From contig NZ_PNEC01000021.1 in NCBI RefSeq assembly GCF_005886345.1, positions 248,001 through 312,000 on the forward strand: a stretch of 64,000 bases of DNA, given 5' to 3'. This document shows positions 40,342 to 49,066 of the stretch, piece after piece. Source of the stretch: Pseudoalteromonas phenolica (GTDB lineage: Bacteria; Pseudomonadota; Gammaproteobacteria; Enterobacterales; Alteromonadaceae). Every line of letters begins with the position of its first letter. Positions within the stretch are counted from its first letter, which is position 1. Position numbers and translations under genes: made by a program. The notes under the pieces are model-generated. The model was not told where the DNA came from. It did no database searches and worked only from the letters and a program-made list of their open reading frames with translations.

Positions 40342-40905
40342 ATGATGAGGTTCACATTAACTATGAATTTACTGCGTTTATTGGCACTCGCCTTCTTACT
40401 AACATTTACTTCAACAGCATTTGCAGATAAAAAACACGGTTATGCTATTCACTATATTCATGGCGAAGGAGACGTAGATGGGATCAAGCTGGCTTATCAG
40501 TATCATCCTGAAAATTTACTGCCTGATGCTTGGAAAAACTTTGACTTACATTTTGAGACCAGCATTAACTTTTGGAATTATTCAGCTGCTGGCAAAGGTT
40601 CAAAAAGCAACCACGATACTAACTTTGTATTGGCTCTTACCCCTGTATTCAAATACCCAATCTCAACTTGGTATGAAAAACCCCTTTATTTAGAACTGGG
40701 TATTGGGCTGGCACTGCTAGACGACACACATTTTGCTGGTAAAAACGTTAGTACCCATTATCAATTTGAAGACAGACTCGGACTGGTTTATGACTTGGGA
40801 GATGCCAAAGTGGCCGTAAGGTATATGCATTACTCAAATGCGGGGTTCAAAAGCCCAAATCCAGGACTCGATTTTATTTCACTCTCGTATTCCAGCTTTT
40901 TTTGA
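40342..40905 (+). CDS. PagL-like lipid A 3-O-deacylase / acyloxyacyl hydrolase
   Basis: A 187-residue outer-membrane beta-barrel protein with a signal peptide (cleavage near AFA-DKK). The C-terminal RYMHYSNAGFKSPNPGLDF holds the His-x-Ser pair of the PagL active site. The family's third residue is a Glu a little further on; here an Asp (GLDF) stands near that position, so activity is not assured. The barrel ends with a terminal Phe. It would remove an acyl chain from lipid A in the outer membrane. ATGs at 40342, 40345 and 40363 are possible starts. Confidence 0.75.
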   Translation: MMRFTLTMNLLRLLALAFLLTFTSTAFADKKHGYAIHYIHGEGDVDGIKLAYQYHPENLLPDAWKNFDLHFETSINFWNYSAAGKGSKSNHDTNFVLALTPVFKYPISTWYEKPLYLELGIGLALLDDTHFAGKNVSTHYQFEDRLGLVYDLGDAKVAVRYMHYSNAGFKSPNPGLDFISLSYSSFF

Positions 40906-40975
40906 TTTTTTCCCAAAAGCTGTTGAAGGGTTGTGTGGCTTGGCCGATCAACCCTTTTTTAATAATAACCATAAC

Positions 40976-41977
40976 TTATCTAATTTTGATAATCGGTCGC
41001 TTTGTACAAGTTTGAGTTAACAACATAGACAAGGCGTCGCGCACTGCGGCCACCTCGAAATCGATAATGTTTAATTCTGGCGCCTGAATACGCTTTTGTG
41101 CCACGTCTTGTAACAGCTGCTCACCCATAAAACGCAAATGTTGCTGTGCACATAAACTATTTGAAAGCCAAGCACCTGATACTGAGACCACCCCAATATT
41201 CGGCGCTTTTTCAAAAAGTAACTGCTCAGGAATAGTGCTAAAACCATTTAGACACGCAATACGACCACAAAAACGCAGATGTTGTAAATCTTCTAAGAAA
41301 GTTTCACCGCCTTGGGTATTAATGATGCAGTCAAATCCTGCATTGCCAATTTCTCTTTTAATCTGCTCACACACACCTTCCTGCTCACAATCGAACGCTA
41401 AGTCAGCCCCCAACTTTTCAAGACGCTTCTGATGAGGCTTTTGTGCAAATGCATAGACTTGCGCGCCTTGCTGTTTGGCATATTGAATCGCGAAGTGGGC
41501 AACCGCGCCTTGAGCACTGTTGATCAGTAAAGATTCACCTGATTGCAACTGCAGTTTGTTTAAGGCGATAAGTGCGGCCATACCTGCATTGGGTAAAGAT
41601 ACGGCAACGTCACTAGGTACTTCATCAGGGATCACAGAAACACTGTGGTTAGGCACCACCGCATATTCTTTTAACATGCCCTGTTGAGATAGACAGGCAT
41701 TGAATAACACACGTGAGCCTTTATTAGGGAAAACGCCCTTTGGCGCGTCAACCACAGTGCCCACGGCATCGAGTCCCAAGACATGCGGGTACTGCCATTG
41801 TGAAAAGCCAGTCTGAGCTAATCGCGCGTCAACATGGTTCAAAGCAACATAATCGATGGCCACCAGCAATTCATTCGCTCCCAACTGCGGTACTTGACGT
41901 TCAGCACATTGCAAGTCGAAAGCCTCTCCGGCCTGAACGAGTTCTATGACTTTCATTGAATTGTTAACTGCAGACAT
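40976..41977 (-). CDS. Zinc-type alcohol dehydrogenase-like / quinone oxidoreductase (MDR superfamily)
   Basis: About 333 residues from ATG 41977 (MSAVNNSMKVIELVQ), preceded by AGGAAATGT. A GroES-like N-domain with NHVDARLAQTGFSQWQYPHVLGLDAVGTV is followed by a Rossmann NAD(P)H domain with SAQGAVAHFAIQYAKQQGAQVYAFA. Zinc ligands of classical alcohol dehydrogenases are absent, so it fits the zinc-free quinone oxidoreductase branch. It is divergent from a LysR regulator, which probably controls it. Substrate unknown. Confidence 0.87.
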   Translation of the reverse strand: MSAVNNSMKVIELVQAGEAFDLQCAERQVPQLGANELLVAIDYVALNHVDARLAQTGFSQWQYPHVLGLDAVGTVVDAPKGVFPNKGSRVLFNACLSQQGMLKEYAVVPNHSVSVIPDEVPSDVAVSLPNAGMAALIALNKLQLQSGESLLINSAQGAVAHFAIQYAKQQGAQVYAFAQKPHQKRLEKLGADLAFDCEQEGVCEQIKREIGNAGFDCIINTQGGETFLEDLQHLRFCGRIACLNGFSTIPEQLLFEKAPNIGVVSVSGAWLSNSLCAQQHLRFMGEQLLQDVAQKRIQAPELNIIDFEVAAVRDALSMLLTQTCTKRPIIKIR

Positions 41978-42014
41978 ACATTTCCTGTCATTAAAAGAAT
42001 CAGTTTGTGATATC

Positions 42015-42080
42015 AAAACACGTCAATTATTGCAAAATAATTGCTAATTTGTCGCTTTTTGCTATTAAAACACGTCAATT
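42015..42080. promoter_or_regulatory. Two 14-bp direct repeats, candidate LysR operators
   Basis: AAAACACGTCAATT occurs exactly at 42015-42028 and again at 42067-42080, start-to-start distance 52 bp (about five helical turns). Both lie in the divergent region between the MDR gene and the LysR gene, the classical place for recognition and activation sites. Confidence 0.6.
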
Positions 42081-42230
42081 CAAGTTCAACAACCTCACTG
42101 CGACAATTGTCAACATAAGGTAATGAAACCATTAAATTTATAATTTATGCTTTATTTGTAGATTATTTATCTAGTTTTACGCTTTCATTGGTGCCAAACT
42201 ATCATCAATACTGATTTTTAGGATCGCATC

Positions 42231-43178
42231 GTGGATACAACCAGTCGTTTGATCATGTTACTTGAAGTTGTTGAACAAGGTTCTTTTTCAAAAGCTGCCG
42301 AGCTTAGAAACATTGATCGCTCTGTTATTTCAAAGCAAGTGAGTAAATTAGAAGAAGATTTGGGTGTTCGTTTACTCAACCGAACAACCCGCTCTTTCTC
42401 TTTGACTGCTGCCGGTGCTGAAATGGTAAAAAAAGCCGCTGAACTTAGATTATTGTTACAAGATACAGTGCAACTGGCTGAAAACTACCACCAAGAGCCT
42501 CGCGGTTTGCTGCGCATTACGGCGTCGAGTTACATTGGAAAGTTTTATCTCATGCCTGTCATTAATGACTTTCAAAAGCGTTTTCCGCAAGTCACCATAG
42601 ACTTGAGACACGACGACAGAGTCGTAGATATGGTGTCTGAAGGCTTTGATTTAGCGTTTCGAATTGGTGAGCCTCGCGACTCTTCGCTTATAGCACGGAA
42701 AATTGCTCGTAATCGTATGCTTATTCTAGCCACGAAACAGTTTTTAGAAATTTATGGTGAGCCAAAAACCATGGCTGACCTAGAAGAGCTACCTGCTGCA
42801 GCCTATTCGAGTTCACATATCCGCTTTGAATCTATCAGTTACATAGATGAAAAAGGCGAACCTCAAGAGCAGCCTATTAACCCAGTGTTTAAATCAAACG
42901 ACGGTGAAGCATTAGTTGAAAAAGTGCTTTCACATAATGCCTTTATGACTGCTCCCGCTTTCTTTTTTGCAAAACCCATGGAAGAAAGTGATTTAGTGCC
43001 AATTCTGACTGACGTGAATTTACCTGATTACAGTGCCATGTATGCCGTGTATCCGCACCGTGACTTGCCTGTTAGAACGCGATTATTTTTAGACGCTGCA
43101 AGACATTATATTGGTGATAAAACACCTATTTGGGAGAGAAACATTCCAAATATAAATGAATTATATCAAGCAAGTTAA
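42231..43178 (+). CDS. LysR-family transcriptional regulator
   Basis: A 315-residue regulator starting at GTG 42231 behind AGGA. The winged helix-turn-helix occupies about residues 1-60: VVEQGSFSKAAELRNIDRSVISKQVSKLEEDLGVRLLNRTTR. The C-terminal co-inducer domain (about 90-295) follows, with SEGFDLAFRIGEPRDSSLIARK. It resembles the CrgA/AaeR-like subgroup. It is divergent from the MDR oxidoreductase gene, which is its likely target. Confidence 0.93.
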   Translation: MDTTSRLIMLLEVVEQGSFSKAAELRNIDRSVISKQVSKLEEDLGVRLLNRTTRSFSLTAAGAEMVKKAAELRLLLQDTVQLAENYHQEPRGLLRITASSYIGKFYLMPVINDFQKRFPQVTIDLRHDDRVVDMVSEGFDLAFRIGEPRDSSLIARKIARNRMLILATKQFLEIYGEPKTMADLEELPAAAYSSSHIRFESISYIDEKGEPQEQPINPVFKSNDGEALVEKVLSHNAFMTAPAFFFAKPMEESDLVPILTDVNLPDYSAMYAVYPHRDLPVRTRLFLDAARHYIGDKTPIWERNIPNINELYQAS

Positions 43179-43212
43179 AAAATCTCATACAATTCTAAAT
43201 TGCTAACTATAC

Positions 43213-43238
43213 AAAAAAGCGCATCCAAAGATGCGCTT
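43213..43238 (-). terminator. Intrinsic terminator of the cytolysin-like gene
   Basis: AAGCGCATC (43217-43225), CAAA, GATGCGCTT (43230-43238); leftward it is followed by a U run (complement of the A run from 43213). It lies 26 bp past the stop of the toxin-like gene. Confidence 0.85.
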
Positions 43239-43263
43239 ACCAACAAGTAATCTATCCTGAAAA

Positions 43264-44823
43264 TTATAGCTTTTTCAACCAAGCGTTATTAAATGATTGA
43301 GAGCCAACATATAGACTATGTATCCACCCTGTTTGCTTAGCACTCCATCCCCAAATGCTATTGTCAGTGAACCAAAGCTTACTGTTCTGTGTTGTCGTAT
43401 TCATGGTCACTCTAAATTGACCATCGCGGTACTTATCGCCTAACCAAATAGCTTCAGTTGTATACTGCAAGCCATTTTTAGAAATGCTCGGTGTGCCTCT
43501 TAATCTAGCCCAACGAAAAATATCCTGGTACACCCAGTCGTTGATACTTTTATATTTATTCAAGCTCATGTTCCAAACAGCATTACTGCCATTTGATGTG
43601 GTACTTGTTTCCCAATCAATTAAATTCTCAGTGATGGTTTTTGATTCAGAATAACCAATACTCGCACCCAATGAAGGACCATCTTTGTCTACACCGCCTG
43701 AAATACTAAAATCGAAGCCAGAAGTAGAAGCAACACTGCTACTATTAACGGCATTTTGAGGCATACGTCGATATAATTGAAGACCGTCAGCGTCATTAAT
43801 ATTAATCTTCACCGAATGGTTTTTTAGAAAATAGGCTTTTTCATACTCCGAATTTACCTTCATGTTAGGATTCACACTGCCATTGGGGCTCACCGCAATC
43901 GCCGTATATTGATCCGTTCTGAATGCTCCAAAAGAGTAATGATTTAAAATATTTATGTCTGCTTGACCATTAATATGTTGATAAGGACGATTTACGACAA
44001 TAGAAGCCCAGCATAATCTCTCATCTTTTGCTGCTTTTGGACATGAATAGCCTAGAGCACCTCCAGATGGTGTACTAGAAGTCGATATAAATGAATTATT
44101 AGTTTGCTGACCAAAAAACTCATGATTACCAGATTTAAAAGGCTTTCCAGACTCTAATAGAGAAATAGACTGCTTAATTGAACTCAATGCTTCTTCTAGT
44201 TTAGCCCCCTCCATTTTCACTAAACTATTTTTTAGTTCGCGATCGAATGTTTCAGGGATTGAAAAGCCATGCGAAGCTATAGAAGACTCTTCAAGCGTAT
44301 TAACTTGGCCATCGTAAATATCTTGAAAGCCTCTATTGTCTCCTCCAGAAGCAATTCGTTGTTTTTCTGCTTTAACATCGCTAACTGTACTGCCAAACAA
44401 GTGGATCATACCGCCGTTTTGGTTATAGTCGGGTTTATAGATCATCACTTCAGCATCAGCAGTAAAAGGCATCTCGTCAAGAAAGACATTTTTAGCAAAC
44501 TGAGTGTTTTCAAGAATAATCAATTTATTTTGCTTCATCGCCTCTGCAATGTAGCCATTAAGCTTTTTAGCTTCACCATAAAAGTCAGCCAAATTAGCAT
44601 GAATGATAGATGCCGAAGCTACATGCTTTTCGATATTTGAGTGAGTTTCAAAACCCTCTGCACTAATATGCATGTCGTTTTTTACTCCCACCATCAAGTT
44701 TGCACTTAAAGGAGTTTCAGAACCTCCAATAGAAATAACCGTATCAGTATTTGCCTTCGAATGAGGCGCATAATGCATACCTACAGACAGTAGACCCATC
44801 ATAATTAAATTTAATTTTTTCAT
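43264..44823 (-). CDS. Secreted leukocidin / Vibrio-cholerae-cytolysin-like beta-pore-forming protein
   Basis: About 519 residues from ATG 44823 (MKKLNLIMMGLLSVGMHY), with a signal peptide and GGGA upstream. An N-terminal region of about 200 residues resembles a propeptide or chaperone-like domain. The central and C-terminal part matches the cytolysin/leukocidin core from memory: CPKAAKDERLCWASIVVNRP (with paired Cys), then the glycine-rich stem segment SGFDFSISGGVDKDGPSLGA and SIGYSESKTITENLIDWE. It resembles the equivalent stretch of V. cholerae cytolysin (SGFELGVTGGVEVSGDGPK). A tryptophan-rich C-terminus (WFTDNSIWGWSAKQTGWIHS) could form the rim. It has no lectin domains. It would form pores in eukaryotic or bacterial membranes; activity is inferred. 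A single-gene unit with its own terminator. Confidence 0.65.
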   Translation of the reverse strand: MKKLNLIMMGLLSVGMHYAPHSKANTDTVISIGGSETPLSANLMVGVKNDMHISAEGFETHSNIEKHVASASIIHANLADFYGEAKKLNGYIAEAMKQNKLIILENTQFAKNVFLDEMPFTADAEVMIYKPDYNQNGGMIHLFGSTVSDVKAEKQRIASGGDNRGFQDIYDGQVNTLEESSIASHGFSIPETFDRELKNSLVKMEGAKLEEALSSIKQSISLLESGKPFKSGNHEFFGQQTNNSFISTSSTPSGGALGYSCPKAAKDERLCWASIVVNRPYQHINGQADINILNHYSFGAFRTDQYTAIAVSPNGSVNPNMKVNSEYEKAYFLKNHSVKININDADGLQLYRRMPQNAVNSSSVASTSGFDFSISGGVDKDGPSLGASIGYSESKTITENLIDWETSTTSNGSNAVWNMSLNKYKSINDWVYQDIFRWARLRGTPSISKNGLQYTTEAIWLGDKYRDGQFRVTMNTTTQNSKLWFTDNSIWGWSAKQTGWIHSLYVGSQSFNNAWLKKL

Positions 44824-45119
44824 TTTAAATCCCGTATCCTTCAAATTTAAATTATTTAAAAATTAACGCCAAACCAATCCAAATGAATGAGTTTAGACAC
44901 GGAAAACTTACCCAAAGCCATACTAAAGATCAATAAAAATTTAATTAAATGTTAATAAAAAGGCAACAATAAAGCTCAAGCTCAACCTGAATTTACTCTT
45001 AAATACTTGTTAGCCTTGCCTTTTAATTAAGCAAGCCGACAAACAAAATACGATCTATTTTAAAAATTCAACATTGAGCCTAAACACCTGTATTTTGAAG
45101 TTCAAATTTAAATATTGCG

Positions 45120-45887
45120 CTAATTCCTACCCGCCATCACACCGCCGTCCACATCTAAAGTGCTGCCTGTGATCCAACTTGCATCATCTGATAATAAAAA
45201 GACGATACTGTTAGCAATATCATTTGGCTCACCCACTCGTCCTATTGGGTGAAATGCATTAAAACTGTTTAAGGTAGAGTCTATGTCTTCAGGCGCAATA
45301 AAAGAGCCATAAATCGGGGTTTTAACCACAGCCGGAGACACCGCATTAACGCGGATTTTGTCGTCAGCGAGTTCCATAGCCAAATGCTGAGTAAAAGCAT
45401 GCAAGCCAGCTTTTGCCATTGAATACGCCGACGAAGGCGTGGCTTTGATGGCTTGCTTTGCCCACATAGACCCTATGTTCACTATGCTACCGCTACCCGC
45501 TTTTTGCATATTCTTGACAACAGCTTGAGTCAGTAGAAATGTTGCTTTATTTAAATCATGGTATTGATTGTAATCAGCTAAAGTGTGCTCAACAAAAGCC
45601 AATGGTGAAAAATAGCCAGCCGCATTCACTAAGTAACCATAGTGTGTAGACGATGCATTAATCTTGCTCGCTAGTGCCTTTACAGCATCAATGTCATATA
45701 AATCGATCTGTGTGCCAGATACTTGACCTAGACCGCTCAGCTCACTGACGGCTTTATCGAGTTTTTCTGCATTATTCGCTAATATTTCTACATTAAGTCC
45801 GAGCTCTAATAGTGCCTTTGCCGTCTCGAAACCCATACCACTAGAACCGCCAATAATCATCACTGTGTCTGCATTTGAAAATTTCAT
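45120..45887 (-). CDS. Short-chain dehydrogenase/reductase (SDR)
   Basis: About 255 residues from ATG 45887 (MKFSNADTVMIIGGSSGMG); the frame extends upstream without family similarity. The cofactor loop GGSSGMGFETAK, the NAG-like motif VNAAGYF, the catalytic Ser (SIVNIGSMWA) and Tyr-x-x-x-Lys (SAYSMAKAGLH) are all present, ending with TGSTLDVDGGVMAGRN. It is divergent from an HxlR regulator, a common pairing for redox or quinone-responsive reductases. Substrate unknown. Confidence 0.93.
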   Translation of the reverse strand: MKFSNADTVMIIGGSSGMGFETAKALLELGLNVEILANNAEKLDKAVSELSGLGQVSGTQIDLYDIDAVKALASKINASSTHYGYLVNAAGYFSPLAFVEHTLADYNQYHDLNKATFLLTQAVVKNMQKAGSGSIVNIGSMWAKQAIKATPSSAYSMAKAGLHAFTQHLAMELADDKIRVNAVSPAVVKTPIYGSFIAPEDIDSTLNSFNAFHPIGRVGEPNDIANSIVFLLSDDASWITGSTLDVDGGVMAGRN

Positions 45888-45969
45888 AATCACATCTCTT
45901 GTTTGTAAAAGTCGTGATAATATTAGTTTTACGAAAAGCCTCTGAATAGTAAGCACAATTTGGTTAGGT

Positions 45970-45987
45970 AGGTACTTTTTGGTACAT
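45970..45987. promoter_or_regulatory. Palindromic operator candidate for the HxlR regulator
   Basis: GTAC (45972-45975), TTTTTG, GTAC (45982-45985): a short inverted repeat ending 6 bp before the HxlR start codon, in the divergent region with the SDR gene. Position fits autoregulation. Confidence 0.45.
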
Positions 45988-45991
45988 CTTT

Positions 45992-46339
45992 ATGACAGCA
46001 AACGAAAAAATATTTCCAAGAAAATTAGCGCCTCAATCTAGCGCCCGCATGGTCGAAACCATTTATGGCTGTAAATGGTCTTTAACTGTGTATCAATTAT
46101 TAGATGAAGGAATAAACCGACCCGGTGAAATGGTACGCCAAGTTGAGGGGCTAACCACCAAAGTGCTTAATCAATGTCTTAAGCGTAATGTCGAGTTTGG
46201 TATTTTAGAAAAGCAAGTATTCAACGAACTCCCTCCTCGTGTTGAATATCAAGTGACTCCGTTTGGCGAAAAGTTTTTAGCCATTCTTGAGCAGTTAGAA
46301 AACTTACAATCTGAGATAGATTTACTAAAAAACGAGTAG
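45992..46339 (+). CDS. HxlR-family transcriptional regulator
   Basis: A 115-residue winged-helix regulator. The HxlR pattern is clear: ETIYGCKWSLTVYQLLDEG, RPGEMVRQVEGLTTKVLNQ and RVEYQVTPFGEKFLAILEQL. A Cys in the first helix (YGCKW) is placed as in redox- or quinone-sensing members. The gene is divergent from the SDR gene with 104 bp between the starts, which suggests it controls that gene. Confidence 0.92.
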   Translation: MTANEKIFPRKLAPQSSARMVETIYGCKWSLTVYQLLDEGINRPGEMVRQVEGLTTKVLNQCLKRNVEFGILEKQVFNELPPRVEYQVTPFGEKFLAILEQLENLQSEIDLLKNE

Positions 46340-46399
46340 AGTCAAACTTTTTAGATGCATAAAAGCATTTGTGTAATGGGTTTAACAAATCGCAACTAG

Positions 46400-46422
46400 A
46401 AATTGATACTCTATAACATTAC
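46400..46422. promoter_or_regulatory. Candidate Zur box upstream of the DUF1826 gene
   Basis: AAATTGATACTCTATAACATTAC agrees at about 16 of 22 defined positions with the enterobacterial Zur operator; the right half TATAACATT is close to perfect and the left half is degenerate. It ends 35 bp before the DUF1826 start codon. Confidence 0.35.
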
Positions 46423-46457
46423 AATCAAAATTACCGTCACTTAAATTGTAAATAAAC

Positions 46458-47123
46458 ATGGCTTACTCAAATACCGCCGAGCAGCTTGAAGTAGCATCAA
46501 GCGTCTCTGTGTCTGACGAGTTTCAAATACTCACTGACATCTATAACGAACACATCAATATTGCGATTTGGCAACACACTTTATCTTCTGACATTTTAAA
46601 AGAGTCGCAAAACATCATTGAGAACGCGCCAAGCCTTCAAGAAGTGATTGCCGCTGAACCTGAACATGCATTTGAGCAATTAAGCAGCAGCCATCGTGCA
46701 TTGAAAGCAAGTCCAGCTCTGTGTGATCACATCGCAGTTCTAGTCGATATGTTCTGTACTTTGTTTGAAGCCAAGCGTGCTGGTGTGCGTTTGTCGGTTT
46801 TAGACAAGGCAATGTGCCCTAAATTTCATGTCGACAAAATCCCTTGTCGTTTAGTCACCACTTTTGAAGGTGTGGCCACAGAATGGCTCCTTAACGAACA
46901 TGTTGAACGTTCAAAGCTCGGTGCGGGCAGCCAAGGCCTTGATGACGAACAGTCAGGTATTATGACCGTGCTGAACGCCATTCAGACACTTGAAGCCGGC
47001 GATGTTGCCTTGCTAAAAGGTGAAGGTTGGGCAGGTAATGAAGGTAAAGGCTTAGTTCACCGCTCCCCGGGTTTAGCCGAAGGTAAAAAACGTTTGTTAC
47101 TCACACTCGATTTGATTGATTAA
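46458..47123 (+). CDS. DUF1826 family protein
   Basis: A 221-residue cytoplasmic protein matching DUF1826. Typical features are the central segment CPKFHVDKIPCRLVTTFEG with His, Asp and Cys spaced like a metal or active site, and GDVALLKGEGWAGNEGKGLVHRSPG. Family members often adjoin COG0523 GTPases in zinc-limitation (Zur) loci; none is adjacent here, though a possible Zur box lies upstream. Biochemical activity unknown; the H-x-D and later H residues recall a 2-oxoglutarate-dioxygenase-like layout, but that is speculation. A remnant reading frame follows directly. Confidence 0.85.
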   Translation: MAYSNTAEQLEVASSVSVSDEFQILTDIYNEHINIAIWQHTLSSDILKESQNIIENAPSLQEVIAAEPEHAFEQLSSSHRALKASPALCDHIAVLVDMFCTLFEAKRAGVRLSVLDKAMCPKFHVDKIPCRLVTTFEGVATEWLLNEHVERSKLGAGSQGLDDEQSGIMTVLNAIQTLEAGDVALLKGEGWAGNEGKGLVHRSPGLAEGKKRLLLTLDLID

Positions 47124-47332
47124 CCTCACTTTTACTTTCTAAAACCCCTTTTGATCTTAGCTTTGCAGCCATTCAAATTGCAAAGCTACCTGATTTACAG
47201 TCAATCTTAAATCAAGAAGGACAAGATGGGTGGCCGCTCGTTCAAATACTCACACCTGAACTCGCACAAAATGCATTAGTTGGAAAAACCGGAAACTTAC
47301 TTGCTATCTTCCAGCGAGAAATCACTCACTGA
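47120..47332 (+). pseudogene. DUF4177-like C-terminal remnant without a start codon
   Basis: The open frame between TGA (47117) and TGA (47330) encodes about 70 residues, including SILNQEGQDGWPLVQILTPE and GNLLAIFQREITH. This resembles the conserved C-terminal half of DUF4177 proteins (LN-x-x-G-x-x-GW-x-LV ... L-x-x-F-x-R). No ATG, GTG or TTG occurs in frame ahead of it, and the start would fall inside the DUF1826 gene end. I read it as a 5'-truncated remnant. Confidence 0.5.
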
Positions 47333-47342
47333 TAAAATAACT

Positions 47343-47362
47343 GAGGCGCAAATAAGCGCCTC
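47343..47362 (-). terminator. Hairpin after the porin gene
   Basis: GAGGCGC (47343-47349) and GCGCCTC (47356-47362) form a 7-bp stem. Leftward it is followed by AGTTATTTTATC, a weak U tract, 26 bp past the porin stop. Confidence 0.5.
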
Positions 47363-47388
47363 TTGAGCTTAACTAACTCTCAGTTTTA

Positions 47389-48663
47389 TCAGAAGTAATA
47401 ACCTACGTTAATATTCAGCCTTCTTTCAAAATTGTCACTGTTGCCAGCAATCGAGCCGCCAACAAAAGGTTGGTTTTTCGCATGCACCAAATCAACATAC
47501 GTAAACAACGCGCCAGCTGAAATCGACATACCCGTAATATTCATCCAAGTATTGGCAGTATCATCTGATTTATTATAAACGCTGCCAAAGTCGTTATAGA
47601 AACTCAGTTGAGAAATAGGGCCAATATCTACCGATAGATCGTAAGACACTGCAAGGTTAGTGCTGGTCGCCTCACTGGCGATGGTGTCATACATGGAGTT
47701 AGCACCTACAACGATTTGTCTCACATTGTCTATGTGATATTGATACTGAGTATGCTGTAAATGCACGCGCCATTGGCCGATATGCGTCGAAGCATGCAGC
47801 GCCCAAGCTTCATGGTCGCCTATGCGACTCACGCCATCATGCAAACCGCCATCAAGCGCTGAAAAACCAACATGGGTTGTGCCAAACTGATGTTCAAGTT
47901 GATAAGTATAGCGGCCCACTAGCGTATTATATTCCGCTAAAGTCGTTGTTGGTGCATCATGGATGTTTTCACCACGTAACCTTATCCCTAGCGCATCGAC
48001 CGAATAGCGATCTTTGCGCTCTTCAGCACCGCCATCAACGCCACCATGTTCGTCGTTTTTGAAAAATGCGATGTCTAATACGCTGCTTTCGGTTGCCTTA
48101 TGTTTGAGTACCAATCCTAAGTCATAATCTTCTTGCAAGCCAATGAAGTAATTCGGACTCATAAAGTAACTATGAAAGCCACTATGGGGTGCATTGCCAA
48201 ATGGCACTGGCGCTAAGCCCAGTTGCCCATGCCAGTCATCACTGAAGTCGTAATCTAGATATGCAAATTTAACCACACGCATATAATCTAAGAAGCGGAT
48301 CTCTGCATTTACACCGATGTCGGCAATGCCACCTGAAAAGTTCAAGCGCACTAAATCAAAGTCGATGTCGCCGCCACGCTTTTCGTTGTCATCATCATAC
48401 GACACCATGTTGTAGTTAAACCGAATAGCACCACCGACATGAATATCTGGGGCAGCATTAACCACCACCTCTTTGCTGTTCTGTGCTTTGATCTGTTTTA
48501 CTTGCTGCTCTAGCACAGTGATTTGTTGCTCTAACTTTTCAAGCTCAGTATTAGCTGTATTGCCTGCAGCCTCAACAGAAGTTGATACTAAAAATGACGA
48601 CACCATAGTGGTGCTAAAAAGTGCCACTGTACAGGCCGAAAAGCGAGGTGAAAAAAGAGACAT
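47389..48663 (-). CDS. Outer-membrane porin with N-terminal coiled coil
   Basis: A 424-residue protein. Signal peptide with cleavage near VEAAG. A short coiled coil follows (about residues 38-63, LEKLEQQITVLEQQVKQIKAQ), then a beta-barrel rich in alternating strands and ending LNINVGYYF with a terminal Phe. The layout (coiled coil plus 16-18-strand barrel) is like carbohydrate or phosphate-selective porins used by marine bacteria; the solute cannot be told. A stem-loop in the 5' leader reaches to within four bases of the start codon. Confidence 0.85.
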   Translation of the reverse strand: MSLFSPRFSACTVALFSTTMVSSFLVSTSVEAAGNTANTELEKLEQQITVLEQQVKQIKAQNSKEVVVNAAPDIHVGGAIRFNYNMVSYDDDNEKRGGDIDFDLVRLNFSGGIADIGVNAEIRFLDYMRVVKFAYLDYDFSDDWHGQLGLAPVPFGNAPHSGFHSYFMSPNYFIGLQEDYDLGLVLKHKATESSVLDIAFFKNDEHGGVDGGAEERKDRYSVDALGIRLRGENIHDAPTTTLAEYNTLVGRYTYQLEHQFGTTHVGFSALDGGLHDGVSRIGDHEAWALHASTHIGQWRVHLQHTQYQYHIDNVRQIVVGANSMYDTIASEATSTNLAVSYDLSVDIGPISQLSFYNDFGSVYNKSDDTANTWMNITGMSISAGALFTYVDLVHAKNQPFVGGSIAGNSDNFERRLNINVGYYF

Positions 48664-49021
48664 AAAAGCGAATTTCCGAGGTGAGAGTAAGAAAATTCGC
48701 GCAAGCCTAGCCTACTCTTTTTGTGTATTCAAATTGGGGAAAATTGCAAAACTGCTAGTGATGTAAGCGAAGAATTTAAAGGCTGTTTAAACTCGTAAAC
48801 AATGTAAATGAAAAGAAAACTCGTGCTATTTAGCACCGCTACACAAGAAGATAAGAAACCAAAGTTATACAATTAAATACACTAAAAATCATGAGCTTGA
48901 TATCTTCTTTTACGTAATCGATCATCAACCGTAAATTCTCTGTAACTTTCACCACTCTGAATGCTTGATTTTCAACCACTTAAATCCAAATTGACTGTTT
49001 GCTCAAGGTTTAATCAAAAAC
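48664..49021. other. Intergenic region with 5'-leader hairpin of the porin gene
   Basis: Stretch of about 360 bp without a gene. The one clear structure is GCGAATTT (48668-48675) paired with AAATTCGC (48693-48700), 18 bp apart. In the porin mRNA this would place a stem four bases before the ATG and include part of the GGAA Shine-Dalgarno. The rest is AT-rich, and no further signal was recognised. Confidence 0.5.
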
Positions 49022-49044
49022 AAAAAAGAGCGCCGCAGCGCTCT
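49022..49044 (-). terminator. Intrinsic terminator of the siderophore receptor gene
   Basis: AGAGCGC (49027-49033), CGCA, GCGCTCT (49038-49044), followed leftward by a U run (complement of the A run from 49022). It lies 23 bp past the receptor stop. Confidence 0.9.
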
Positions 49045-49066
49045 TAATTGTACTCAGTTTTATGAA

